Assembly: GCA_964407285.1 (NCBI GenBank)
Contig: CAYOVG010000065.1
Span: forward strand, 1-22,958
Origin: CAYOVG01 sp964407285
GTDB lineage: Bacteria > Desulfobacterota > Syntrophobacteria > Syntrophobacterales > Syntrophobacteraceae
Direction of reading: 5' to 3'
DNA: 22,958 bases
Shown here: piece by piece, positions 7,441 through 15,484 of the stretch
How the letters are laid out: each line of letters begins with the position of its first letter
How positions within the stretch are numbered: the first letter of the stretch is position 1
Made by a program: the position numbers and the translations under genes
The notes under the pieces: generated by a model
Told to the model about the DNA's origin: nothing
The model's input: the letters and a program-made list of their open reading frames with translations, nothing else
Databases searched by the model: none

Positions 7441-7689
7441 TTGTCCTTTGATTCCCCAAAAAACGGATGGGCTCTCCGGCTGAAGATAAGCCGGAGAGCC
7501 CATATGTCGGAAGTCCTCATAGGAGAGCGAAAATATCGATTTTCAAACGAGAAATGCGCCCGGTAAAATCAAATGAAAGAACGGCGACCGTTGGGGACGC
7601 ATCTTCTTTTCCGAATTTTTCCGAAGCCCGCCGGAATTTGCATGCATCTTCCGAAGGCCTCGCGTATCCATCTCGAATCGCTCCCCTAC
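7441..7689. other. Intergenic stretch downstream of the zinc-finger gene
   Basis: Apart from the hairpin at 7469-7501, I see nothing definite in these bases. With the repeat copy B they form a gene-free stretch of about 700 bp between the 58-residue membrane protein and the small zinc-finger gene. Confidence 0.4.
7454..7501 (-). terminator. Likely intrinsic terminator on the minus strand
   Basis: A perfect 13-bp stem (GGGCTCTCCGGCT at 7469-7481 with its complement at 7489-7501) encloses a 7-nt loop. Read on the minus strand, it is followed after five bases by a run of six T (7463-7458). The only minus-strand gene nearby that it could serve is the zinc-finger gene, which ends about 190 bp upstream of it. 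Confidence 0.6.
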
Positions 7690-7839
7690 CTACTCACCAG
7701 CGGAACAAACCCTGATTCCGCCGGCGCCGCTGCAGTGCTCGCATTGCCCGTCATCGAAGCAATCATAACCACTGCCGTTGCATGCCGAGCAGGTGACTTC
7801 ATAACAACCGTTGTGAATATGTGCGCCATGGGTTTGCAT
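7690..7839 (-). CDS. 49-residue DnaJ-type (CxxCxGxG) zinc-finger protein
   Basis: The short reading frame holds two CxxCxGxG motifs, Cys17-Gly24 'CSACNGSG' and Cys33-Gly40 'CEHCSGAG', the pattern of one zinc site in the DnaJ cysteine-rich domain. There is no J-domain, so this is a free-standing zinc ribbon that may bind unfolded protein, RNA or a partner. The ATG at 7839 has AGAGGA five bases upstream, which favours it over longer frames. Such mini zinc-fingers occur as hypothetical proteins in many Desulfobacterota and phage genomes. Function is unknown. Confidence 0.7.
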   Translation of the reverse strand: MQTHGAHIHNGCYEVTCSACNGSGYDCFDDGQCEHCSGAGGIRVCSAGE

Positions 7840-8511
7840 AGAATCCTCTTTCTTCCTTCTAAGTAGTAGATATTCCCATTGAAGTTCAGATCCGAAAAAG
7901 AATGCCTTTCCGGATTCCAACCCCGGGGCAATATCGATAGTGATATCAACTCGAAAATCAACCATGTAGGATATGTTAATTCCGCGAAACCGAATATGAA
8001 ATGGAGAAAAACCCGTATTCGATCAATAGGAAGGCGGTATAGACGCCGGACTTCGCCTGGTCCCCATCGGATCTTTATCAAGTCGGAAGGCTGCCGCAAC
8101 CTTTCCCATTCAGACCCAACCATTTGAGATCTCAAAAGCACGGAAGATGAGATCGTCTCCCTTGATCTTCTTATGGAAAGGAAGGTACACCTTAAAGTCG
8201 GCTGGAAATTCCATCTTCTCAGGTGTATAATCCGTCACGGTAAAGTTCTTTCTCTATGTTGATGGACGATGTTGATGCCTCGAGTTGTTGTCCACCAGCC
8301 TCACACATAAAGCTCGCGCACGGCATTTGTTCAGAAAGGTTTGTCCGGTATCCGGCCGGAGCTTCCAGAGCAGTTGCGTAATGTGAGTGAAGTCGGCCCG
8401 GCTCGATCATCGGCGGACACATTTGAGGAAAAGGATTCAGTGGAAATGCCGTCAGGTGGCGATCGAGCGAAATAGCGTCTCGTAACACAGAAGATAGTAC
8501 AAGTGGGACGT
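7840..8511. other. Low-coding-density region, probable gene debris
   Basis: No intact gene is convincing across these 670 bases, and base composition is more AT-rich than in the flanking genes. On the minus strand, 8110-8253 is an open stretch of 47 codons that reads like the C-terminal end of a real protein (it includes 'KMEFPADFKVYLPF' and 'DDLIFRAFEI') but has an in-frame stop just upstream and no ribosome site. I read it as a possible remnant; the family is not recognised. Confidence 0.4.
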
Positions 8512-8869
8512 ATGAACGATGTATCCGTTACTCCAAGGCAGCTTCAAGCTCTAAGCGAGATTAAGAGAAGACTGCCGGCGCGGTTCGACATCCGGACCTT
8601 CATCTTGTACGGCTCGGTTGCGCGTGGTCAATGCAGATGAGGAATCGGACGCGGACCTGCTCATAGTGACTTCCGAACCATTGACTCGCTTTGAACGCCA
8701 TGAAATCACCAATCCGGCGTTCGAAGTGAATCTCGAGTTCGACACGATTTTCAGTACCCTGGTCGTCGATTTGAAATCGTGGGAAACCGGGATCATTTCC
8801 GTTCTACCCTACGGAACGATATCATTCGGGATGGAATCCAGCAGGTATGACCAGCGGGGAACAGCGTAA
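8512..8869 (+). pseudogene. Frameshifted minimal nucleotidyltransferase (MNT antitoxin-like)
   Basis: Frame 1 from 8512 reads into the nucleotidyltransferase signature 'FILYGSVARG' and then hits a stop at 8638. The rest of the signature, 'ADEESDADLLIV', continues in the +1 frame and runs to 8869. Removing one base near 8631 would restore the classic GSxARG-x5-SDxDLLV motif. The product would be about 118 residues. In MNT-HEPN toxin-antitoxin systems this protein AMPylates and silences the HEPN RNase. The downstream HEPN reading frame is also broken, so this looks like a decayed locus. A sequencing error could explain this shift, but not the loss of the partner. Confidence 0.75.
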
Positions 8870-8897
8870 AGCAATAGTCCGCTACCGCCGGCTTTAG
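8847..8897 (+). pseudogene. HEPN toxin remnant (N-terminus only)
   Basis: A 16-codon frame overlaps the end of the MNT frame by 23 bp and reads 'MTSGEQRKAIVRYRRL' before a stop. This looks like the first helix of HEPN partners, which usually begin with an E-x-R-K-x-x-V-x-Y-R-L pattern and overlap the MNT stop. The remainder of a HEPN domain, including its RxxxxH motif, is not found downstream, so the gene seems deleted rather than only frameshifted. Confidence 0.5.
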
Positions 8898-9050
8898 GCG
8901 CCTCACGGCAAGTGATTTACCGCCAACCCGGAAACCGCGATTCCGGAGAGACCATCGTTCCGGCGGAATGTCTCATCGGGATCTCCGAAGCATATGCGCA
9001 ACGCACCGGCTCTTCAGACCGTATCCGCATGAATGGAGGAAGCGAAAACA

Positions 9051-9419
9051 GTGGAAAGAGAAACCATGCCCAATGAAAAGGAAAGATCGGATAAGACGAT
9101 AACCACCCTGATTTACGTGCTGTATGCCTTGTCTTTGTTTTTCGGGATCACCGGCGTCGCGGCCATCGTAATGAACTACGTCAAAAGGGCCGATGTGGCC
9201 GGCACATGGCTGGAAAGCCACTTCAAGTGGCAGATCCGAACCTTCTGGTACAGCGTTCTCTGGGCGGCCGTCGGCTTTCTTCTGACGTTCGTGGTCGTGG
9301 GATTTGCCGTGCTCTTTCTCGACACGGTCTGGTTCATCTACCGCGTTGTCAAAGGCTGGGTGAACCTTTCGGCCGATAAGCCCATGTACGAAGTGAACGC
9401 AAGGGAATCTTCCGAGTGA
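9051..9419 (+). CDS. Small multi-span membrane protein (DUF4870/COG3671-like)
   Basis: The product of about 122 residues has a charged N-terminus followed by three hydrophobic segments: 'LIYVLYALSLFFGITGVAAIV', 'TFWYSVLWAAVGFLLTFVVV' and 'GFAVLFLDTVWFIYRVV'. The 'ESHFKWQIRTFWY' loop and 'YRVVKGW' are typical of this small inner-membrane family, whose function is unknown. The start is uncertain. GTG at 9051 has GGAGGA upstream at a good distance; ATG at 9066 and ATG at 9033 are in frame but have weaker sites. It lies alone between the MNT remnant and glnS. Confidence 0.82.
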   Translation: MERETMPNEKERSDKTITTLIYVLYALSLFFGITGVAAIVMNYVKRADVAGTWLESHFKWQIRTFWYSVLWAAVGFLLTFVVVGFAVLFLDTVWFIYRVVKGWVNLSADKPMYEVNARESSE

Positions 9420-9496
9420 TTTTTCCTTTCCCTGGTGAACGCTCCGCCGGATGGGCGGGAGCCGTCTGTGGTCCGAGGGGAAATTCGCGTAGAGTG

Positions 9497-9526
9497 TTGG
9501 CCTTGGATGCGGGATCGTGCTATAAT
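9497..9526 (+). promoter_or_regulatory. Probable sigma70 promoter for glnS
   Basis: TTGGCC at 9497-9502 and a perfect TATAAT at 9521-9526 are separated by 18 bp. Transcription would start near 9533, giving a 5' leader of about 130 nt before glnS. Confidence 0.6.
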
Positions 9527-9541
9527 ATTTCGCTTGAAATT

Positions 9542-9555
9542 ATACAATTTTGTAT
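9542..9555. promoter_or_regulatory. Short palindrome just downstream of the predicted glnS start of transcription
   Basis: ATACAATTTTGTAT is a perfect inverted repeat (6+2+6) placed about 10 bases after the predicted transcription start, a position where a bound repressor could act. AT-rich palindromes of this size also arise by chance in leaders, so this is tentative. Confidence 0.3.
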
Positions 9556-9663
9556 CCGATAGCCCCAAAGAGGGAAATGCGAACAAAAATGCGGAAACAG
9601 AGGACATTTCAGTACGGCTTGAGTACAGTCCTGCACGAAAAAATCGAGAAGGGAGCCCCGTAG

Positions 9664-11364
9664 ATGGATTCGACCGAGTTTACTCCTCAGCCCAACTTCA
9701 TTCGCACCATGGTGATCGATGATATGCAGACCGGCAAGTTCGGCGGCCGGGTGATGACGCGATTTCCCCCGGAACCCAACGGCTATCTCCACATCGGACA
9801 CGCCAAGTCCATTTGCCTGAACTTTGGGCTCGCCGCGGAATTCGGCGGCGTGTGCAATTTCAGATTCGACGACACCAATCCCAACAAGGAAGACATCGAA
9901 TACGTGGAATCGATTCAGGCGGACGTGCGATGGCTCGGTTTCGATTGGGGCGACCGGCTCTACTACGCGTCCGACTACTTCGAGCAGTTGTACCGGTGGG
10001 CGGTGCAGTTGATAAAAGACGGCAAGGCCTATGTCTGCAGCCTCGGCCCCGATGAAATCAGGGAATACCGGGGCACGCTGACCGACCCGGGCAAGGAGAG
10101 CCCCTACCGGAACCGCCCGGTGGAGGAAAGCCTGGACCTGTTCGAACGGATGCGGGCGGGAGAATTCGAGGAAGGCGCGCACGTGCTGCGCCTGAAGATC
10201 GATATGGCCTCGCCCAACCTGAACATGCGCGACCCGGTGGCCTACCGGATACGCAAGGCCCCGCACCACAGGACCGGCTCGTCCTGGTGCATCTACCCGA
10301 TGTACGACTACGCCCACGGCCTGTCCGATTCTATCGAGGGGGTCACCCATTCCATCTGCACGATGGAGTACGAGGACCACAGGCCGCTCTACGACTGGAT
10401 ACTCGAGGAATTGAACGTGTATCACCCGCAGCAGATCGAGTTCGCGCGTTTGAACCTGAGCTATACGGTCATGAGCAAGCGAAAGCTCCTCACGCTCGTC
10501 AAGGAAGGTCACGTGAAGGGCTGGGACGACCCCCGCATGCCCACCCTGGCCGGCATGCGAAGGCGCGGGTATCCTCCCGCGGCGATCCGCGCGTTCTGTG
10601 AGCGCATCGGAGTCGGAAAGCGGGAAAGCCTCGTCGATCTGGCGCTGCTCGAATACTGCGTCCGGGAGGACCTCAACAAGTGGGCGCCGCGCGTGATGGC
10701 CGTGACGCGTCCCCTGCGCGTGGTGATCGACAACTATCCCGAAGACCAGGTGGAATACCTGGATGCCGTCAACAACCCCGAGGACCCCTCGATGGGCTCC
10801 CGCAAAGTCCCCTTCTCCCGCGTGCTCTACATCGAGCGCGACGACTTCATGGAGAACCCTCCCAAGAAGTTCTTCCGCCTGGCGCCGGGGCGCGAGGTCA
10901 GGTTGCGATATGCCTACTTCGTCAAGTGCGTGGACGTCGTGAAAGACCCCGCCACGGGCGAGGTGGCGGAAATCCACTGCACCTATGATCCGCAAACGCG
11001 CGGGGGCGGCGCCCCTGACGGCCGGCAGGTCAAAGCCACACTCCATTGGGTGTCGGCCGCCCATGCCGTCGAAGCCGAAGTGCGCCTCTACGACCGGCTC
11101 TTCACCCGGCCGAACCCGAGCGACGACAGGGAAGGCCGGGATTTCAAGGCGTTCATCAATCCGCAGTCCCTGGTGACTCTTACTTCCTGCCGCGTGGAAC
11201 CCAGCCTCGCGCAGGTGGAACCGGGCAGTAAGCACCAGTTCGAGCGGATCGGATATTTCTGCGTTGATCCCGATTCGAGCGACGGGAAACCGGTGTTCAA
11301 CCGCACGGTTACACTAAAGGACACCTGGGCGAAAATCGTCCAAGCGGGCAAGGCGAACAAGTAG
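9664..11364 (+). CDS. glnS: Glutaminyl-tRNA synthetase
   Basis: The 566-residue class I synthetase charges tRNA-Gln with glutamine in the cytoplasm. The ATP-binding motifs are clear: 'PPEPNGYLHIGHAKS' (HIGH at 43-46) and 'VMSKR' (269-273), with 'RFDDTNP' (68-73) in the catalytic fold. The C-terminal anticodon-binding beta-barrels run from about 340 to the end ('RKVPFSRVLYIERDDF', 'LRYAYFVKC'), so the length and domain order match the bacterial GlnRS family. The start at 9664 has GGGAG about 8 nt upstream. GlnRS is known to be patchily spread in bacteria, with the alternative being the GatCAB amidotransferase route. The gene is apparently monocistronic, with its own promoter upstream and a strong GC hairpin downstream. 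Confidence 0.97.
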   Translation: MDSTEFTPQPNFIRTMVIDDMQTGKFGGRVMTRFPPEPNGYLHIGHAKSICLNFGLAAEFGGVCNFRFDDTNPNKEDIEYVESIQADVRWLGFDWGDRLYYASDYFEQLYRWAVQLIKDGKAYVCSLGPDEIREYRGTLTDPGKESPYRNRPVEESLDLFERMRAGEFEEGAHVLRLKIDMASPNLNMRDPVAYRIRKAPHHRTGSSWCIYPMYDYAHGLSDSIEGVTHSICTMEYEDHRPLYDWILEELNVYHPQQIEFARLNLSYTVMSKRKLLTLVKEGHVKGWDDPRMPTLAGMRRRGYPPAAIRAFCERIGVGKRESLVDLALLEYCVREDLNKWAPRVMAVTRPLRVVIDNYPEDQVEYLDAVNNPEDPSMGSRKVPFSRVLYIERDDFMENPPKKFFRLAPGREVRLRYAYFVKCVDVVKDPATGEVAEIHCTYDPQTRGGGAPDGRQVKATLHWVSAAHAVEAEVRLYDRLFTRPNPSDDREGRDFKAFINPQSLVTLTSCRVEPSLAQVEPGSKHQFERIGYFCVDPDSSDGKPVFNRTVTLKDTWAKIVQAGKANK

Positions 11365-11403
11365 AAGAACAAGCCGGACGAACGGGTCCGGCGGGCAATG
11401 ACC

Positions 11404-11437
11404 GGGCGGATGGGGCGAAAGCCCCCTTCGTCCGCCC
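11404..11437 (+). terminator. GC-rich hairpin after glnS
   Basis: GGGCGGA (11404-11410) pairs with TCCGCCC (11431-11437), and an inner GGGGC/GCCCC stem closes a GAAA loop. It lies 40 bp after the glnS stop. No T-run follows, so it may act as a weak or Rho-assisted terminator or as a 3' stabilising structure. Confidence 0.5.
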
Positions 11438-11472
11438 GCTATGGAATTCCCTCCATTCCTTCCCCTTAATCC

Positions 11473-11502
11473 TTGACACGCAATCCCCTCTATCTCTATA
11501 CT
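11473..11502 (+). promoter_or_regulatory. Near-consensus sigma70 promoter
   Basis: A perfect TTGACA at 11473-11478 and TATACT at 11497-11502 are 18 bp apart. Transcription would start near 11509, leaving a leader of about 87 nt before the pseudo-receiver-PilZ gene. Confidence 0.75.
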
Positions 11503-11595
11503 GAGAGTGCAGTATAAACCCAATCAGACGCATTATATCGGGAACGTCTTTCGCTGTGAAAGAGCCGCCGGAATGTTCCACGGGGAGGGGGAATT

Positions 11596-12390
11596 ATGCC
11601 GTTGCGCATACTTATCGTTCATGAATTTGGCGTTGCAAGGAAGATTACGTACGGTTACCTGCTGACGGAATTGGGGACCGCTTCGGTGGACCTGATGGCT
11701 TCACCGCTGGAAGCGGTGCAGGCCCTCGATAAGGAAAGGTACGACGTGGTCCTGTGCGGCCTCGAAATGGCCGGAATGGACGGGCTTGCCGTCTTCGACC
11801 ACATGCGCAAGTCGAGCCTCAACCGGAATTCGTCGTTCGTGATCATGACGGCATCCTATGACGAAGCGCAGAGGCAGAGACTATCCAGGTACGGCATACG
11901 CCACATACTGCCCATTCCTTTTACCGCCCTGCAGTTGAGAGACGCGGTAATCGAAGCTTCCGACCTGAGATCGCGCCGCATCCATCCCCGATACGCCATT
12001 CCCCATACGAGGGCCATCCTTCACCTCGGCAACCAGCAACTGCCCGCGGACGTGGTCAATATCAGCTTGAACGGAATTCTTTGCATGTTCATCTACCCGA
12101 AGCAGAATGTGAACCTGCTGGACCGCTGCCGGATAACCGTTCAGTTCCCCGCCGAATATGACGGGGCGAGCATCGATATGATCGTCAGCCAGCCCCTTCG
12201 GTTACTCGTGCAGTCCTATCGCGACGACTATACGGCCCTGGAAATGAAGGGGGCATGGACTTTCGTCCAATTCCCGGAAGGGGGCATGAGAATACTGGAG
12301 GACATTCTGGATAGAGTCCGCCGCGATTTGATCGCCGCCGAAGAGGCCGCGGCGAAAAGCAAGCTGATCGGAAAACCCGAGGCGCTCTGA
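11596..12390 (+). CDS. Degenerate receiver-PilZ domain protein
   Basis: The 264-residue protein joins an N-terminal response-regulator fold (about 3-122) to a PilZ domain (about 127-235). In the receiver, the phospho-acceptor Asp is Gly55 ('VVLCGLEMAGMDG'), the conserved Lys before Pro is Ile107 ('LPIPFT'), and the N-terminal acidic pair is reduced to 'VHE', although Thr85 in 'IMTAS' stays. It is therefore probably not phosphorylated in the usual way. The PilZ part keeps both c-di-GMP motifs: R128-x3-R132 in 'RIHPR' and N155-x-S-x-x-G160 in 'NISLNG'. The gene likely encodes a c-di-GMP responder controlled by protein contacts rather than phosphorylation. The start at 11596 is preceded by GGGGAGGGGG. 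A strong promoter lies about 95 bp upstream. The downstream gene is convergent. Confidence 0.88.
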   Translation: MPLRILIVHEFGVARKITYGYLLTELGTASVDLMASPLEAVQALDKERYDVVLCGLEMAGMDGLAVFDHMRKSSLNRNSSFVIMTASYDEAQRQRLSRYGIRHILPIPFTALQLRDAVIEASDLRSRRIHPRYAIPHTRAILHLGNQQLPADVVNISLNGILCMFIYPKQNVNLLDRCRITVQFPAEYDGASIDMIVSQPLRLLVQSYRDDYTALEMKGAWTFVQFPEGGMRILEDILDRVRRDLIAAEEAAAKSKLIGKPEAL

Positions 12391-12516
12391 AGCGGTACGG
12401 GCCTGCGGGAAGACGCAACAATCGGCGTGCGGAAAGGCCGGGCGGGTTTGCCGAGGTGGAACTGCCGGGATTGACCGCGCGAAAGATAAGGAAGCAATCG
12501 GCATTCAGGATTGGAT

Positions 12517-12544
12517 GGCCCGGGCGACGGATTCCGCCCGGGTC
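12517..12544. terminator. GC-rich hairpin between convergent genes
   Basis: A 10-bp stem (one G-T pair) with an 8-nt loop lies between the PilZ gene (plus) and the AF1514 gene (minus). Neither side has a clear T-run, so its action as a two-way terminator is a guess from position. Confidence 0.35.
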
Positions 12545-12575
12545 CGAAGAACAAGAGACGCCCAAAGGGTTTTCG

Positions 12576-12887
12576 TTACGGCAATCCGTGCGACATGCGA
12601 AAGACGAAAACGTACTCGCCCTTGTTGATGTCGATGGTCAGGTCGGCTCCTTTCGCCTGTGCAAAGGCAAGCCAACTCGGTTCGCCTTCCACGCAACATT
12701 CGTCTCCCGGACTGAACCGCTCCGACTTCCTGTCGAACCAGCCGAGCAACCGGGGGGCGTTGTCACGCGCCTCCGCCTGAGCGACGGCCAGTTTCATGGC
12801 GCGGTCGAAGTCGCAGTCCGCATCTGCTTCAATGGTTACAACGGTTGCAGGCAACATTTCCGTTGTCGGTATTTCACACGAGAGCAT
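12576..12887 (-). CDS. AF1514-family (DUF5619-like) small protein
   Basis: The 103-residue product has the marks of the AF1514 family: 'LLGWFDRKSERFSPGDECC' (about 47-65), 'PSWLAFAQAKGADLTIDIN' and a terminal 'GEYVFVFR'. The family is small, soluble and frequent in sulfate reducers and Archaeoglobus; I know of no assigned function. The start at 12887 has a TAAGGA site directly upstream. It lies about 100 bp after glgX on the same strand and may be co-transcribed with it or have its own start. Confidence 0.8.
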   Translation of the reverse strand: MLSCEIPTTEMLPATVVTIEADADCDFDRAMKLAVAQAEARDNAPRLLGWFDRKSERFSPGDECCVEGEPSWLAFAQAKGADLTIDINKGEYVFVFRMSHGLP

Positions 12888-12990
12888 ATTCCTTACCTCT
12901 CTTTCCAGTTCGATACGATTGAAAATTGTTTATCATCGCATCCGTTCAACCGTTCGCGTTTTTCTTTCCTCCCCGTTACGGGATCAGGGA

Positions 12991-15126
12991 TCAGGCCTCC
13001 CTTATCAGGTGGAACAGCGCAAGGGAGCGCGATTCCAGATCGTACGGTTCTCCCGCCTCCACGGGCTGAAACCGGTACCGTTTCCCCGTCGGCTCCCGTG
13101 TATCGAGGACCAGGCCCCAGCGGGAATCGGACGGACCGACGGGCAGTGTGAACGGAATCGGCTCGTAGTGGGCGTTGATGAGAAGGAGCAGCGTGTCGTC
13201 GGTGATCCTGCGGCCCTTTTCATCCACCTCGTCCATGGCTTCACCCGCCATGCGAATCCCGAGACTGCGAGCGGACGGGTTGTTCCAATCTTCATCGCTC
13301 ATTTCCTCGCCATCCGGCCGAAACCACGTCAGGTCCTTGACTTCCGAACCACGAATCCTGCGCCCCTGGAAGAATTTGCGGTATCGGAGGACGGGGTGTA
13401 TCTTCATCAGCCGGATAACGAACCGGGTGAATTCGAGAAGGTCCTCCTGTTCCTGATCCAGTTCCCAATGTATCCAGGATAGCTCGTTATCCTGGCAGTA
13501 GGTGTTGTTGTTTCCCTGCGTCGAGCGGGAAATCTCATCGCCCGCCTGAATCATCGGCACCCCCTGGGAGAGAACCAGCGTGGCCAGAAAGTTTCTCTGC
13601 TGCCGCGCGCGCAGTTCGAGCACCTCGGGGTCCTCGGTGGGTCCCTCCACTCCGCAGTTCCAACTGATATTGTCGTTGATGCCGTCCATATTGTTCTCGC
13701 CGTTGGCTTCGTTGTGCTTGTCGTTGTAGCTCACGAGGTCACGGAGAGTGAACCCGTCGTGAGCCGTCACGAAGTTGATGCTGGCGTACGGAAGCCGTCC
13801 CCCCGAGGCGTACAGGTCGCTGCTGCCGGTCAGGCGGTATCCGAGAGAGCCCACCTGTCCGCCGTCCCCCTTCCAGAAGTGCCGGATGGTGTCCCGGTAG
13901 AGTCCGTTCCACTCGGCCCAAAGGACGGGGAAGTTGCCCACCTGGTAGCCGCCTTCGCCCAGGTCCCAGGGTTCGGCGATGAGCTTGACCTGCGAGATCA
14001 CCGGGTCCTGGTGGATGATGTCGAAAAAAGCGCCGAGCCGGTCCACGGCATGGAGTTCGCGGGCGAGGGTCGACGCCAGGTCGAACCGGAACCCGTCGAC
14101 GTGCATTTCGAGTATCCAATAGCGGAGGCTGTCCATAATGAGTTGAAGCGTCCGCGGGTGGATCATGTTGAGCGAATTGCCGGTCCCGGTATAATCGAAG
14201 TAGTAGCGCCGGTTGTCATGAACCAGGCGGTAATAGGCCGCATTGTCGATTCCGCGAAAGCTGAGGGTGGGACCGTATTCATTTCCCTCGCCGGTGTGGT
14301 TGTAGACCACGTCCAGTATTACTTCGATGCCTTCATTGTGAAGCGTCTTCACCATTGTCTTGAATTCGGAAACCTGCTGTCCCATGCTTCCGCTGCTGGA
14401 ATACCCCGCATGCGGCGCGAAGAAGCCGATGCTGTTGTACCCCCAGTAATTGTTGAGCCCACGGTCCAGAAGGTGTTTCTCGGAAAAGAAGTGATGCACC
14501 GGCATAAGTTCCACCGCCGTGATCCCGAGGGAATGAAAATAGTCGATGACGGCGGGGCTCGTGAGGCCGGAGTAGGTCCCCCGCAGCTTTTTCGGCACGT
14601 AAGGATGGAGCTTCGTGTATCCCTTCACGTGCAGTTCGTAGATGAGAGTCTTGTGGAGCGGAATGCCGGGATGGGAATCGTTTCCCCAACTGAAAGCCCC
14701 GTCGATGACGACGCACTTGGGCATTCCGGGAGCGCTGTCCCGTTCGTCCAGGGAGAGGTCGCCGGCCTTGTGACCCATTATGTAACCGAAAAGGGCATCG
14801 CTCCATTGCACATCGCCCGATATGGCCTTGGCGTACGGGTCCAGGAGAAGCTTTGCGGGATTGAACCGATGGCCCTGTTCGGGTTCAAAAGGACCATGAA
14901 CCCTGTAACCGTAACTCTGCCCCGGCCGGACTTCGGGCAGATAAACATGCCAGACCTGGTCGGTCTGTTCCCTCATTTTGATACGAGTCTCACGCTCCTG
15001 GTTTTCGGGTCCATCGAAAAGGCAAAGCTCCACCCCGGTGGCATTTTCGGAAAAGATGGCGAAATTGACCCCCGAACCATCCCAAGTCGCGCCCAAAGGA
15101 TACGGGCTTCCAGGAAAAACTCTCAT
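12991..15126 (-). CDS. glgX: Glycogen debranching enzyme (isoamylase type)
   Basis: The 711-residue length fits GlgX/TreX enzymes, which hydrolyse alpha-1,6 branch linkages in glycogen limit dextrins. A CBM48 domain comes first ('PYPLGATWDGSGVNFAIFSENAT', with a flexible tail; about 8-100). The GH13 barrel follows with the four conserved regions: 'DVVYNHT' (272-278), 'FRFDLA' with nucleophile Asp349, 'AEPWD' with acid/base Glu385, and 'TAHDG' with Asp457. A C-terminal beta domain ends the protein. The start at 15126 has GGAGCAT upstream. The enzyme acts in the cytoplasm in storage glycogen turnover. No other glycogen gene is in the window. Confidence 0.95.
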   Translation of the reverse strand: MRVFPGSPYPLGATWDGSGVNFAIFSENATGVELCLFDGPENQERETRIKMREQTDQVWHVYLPEVRPGQSYGYRVHGPFEPEQGHRFNPAKLLLDPYAKAISGDVQWSDALFGYIMGHKAGDLSLDERDSAPGMPKCVVIDGAFSWGNDSHPGIPLHKTLIYELHVKGYTKLHPYVPKKLRGTYSGLTSPAVIDYFHSLGITAVELMPVHHFFSEKHLLDRGLNNYWGYNSIGFFAPHAGYSSSGSMGQQVSEFKTMVKTLHNEGIEVILDVVYNHTGEGNEYGPTLSFRGIDNAAYYRLVHDNRRYYFDYTGTGNSLNMIHPRTLQLIMDSLRYWILEMHVDGFRFDLASTLARELHAVDRLGAFFDIIHQDPVISQVKLIAEPWDLGEGGYQVGNFPVLWAEWNGLYRDTIRHFWKGDGGQVGSLGYRLTGSSDLYASGGRLPYASINFVTAHDGFTLRDLVSYNDKHNEANGENNMDGINDNISWNCGVEGPTEDPEVLELRARQQRNFLATLVLSQGVPMIQAGDEISRSTQGNNNTYCQDNELSWIHWELDQEQEDLLEFTRFVIRLMKIHPVLRYRKFFQGRRIRGSEVKDLTWFRPDGEEMSDEDWNNPSARSLGIRMAGEAMDEVDEKGRRITDDTLLLLINAHYEPIPFTLPVGPSDSRWGLVLDTREPTGKRYRFQPVEAGEPYDLESRSLALFHLIREA

Positions 15127-15484
15127 ACATATGCTCCAGCGCTGTGTGTTTGTTGGATAACTGGTTGCGAGTCGCCTTCGGGTTGCGGGTTACCTTCGGG
15201 TTGCGAGTTGCGCGTTACGGGTTGCGAGTTCAGGTCCTCGCAACCCGCGGGCGTAAGTCGCGTTTCGCGTTCAGATTCTCGCAAACCATGAGCGTAGATT
15301 CATCGTTTATGGCCCCCATGGGGAAGGGCGGTTGGTTCCAAATGATAACGCGTGCCGTTAAGCATGAACCGCCGCCGGTCTTGTCGTTGTCGAGGGTCAA
15401 TACAGGACTCCCGCATCCATCTAAAAATAGCCTTTATTATTCATAAGATAGAAACAGAAGACCCTCAAGGCAACCAACGAAGGA
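15127..15484. other. Gene-free stretch upstream of glgX
   Basis: About 360 bases hold a heptamer repeat tract (15165-15290) and an AT-rich patch near 15420-15460 that could contain a promoter. I see no coding frame here. The glgX promoter should lie in this stretch but could not be pinned down. Confidence 0.45.
15165..15290. repeat. Diverged heptamer repeat tract, copy D
   Basis: GTTGCGG/GTTACGG-type 7-mers at 15165-15235 are followed by a diverged version of the segment next to the repeat core in copies B and C (compare TTCAGGTCCTCG with TTCAGGGCTTCG). It seems to be an older, partial member of the family lying right upstream of glgX. Confidence 0.7.

Noticed and set aside
9520..11235. Minus-strand open frame of 571 codons over glnS
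   Set aside because: GlnRS motifs on the plus strand are decisive; the antisense frame is a composition effect.
13714..15291. Plus-strand open frame over glgX
   Set aside because: GH13 catalytic motifs on the minus strand identify the real gene.
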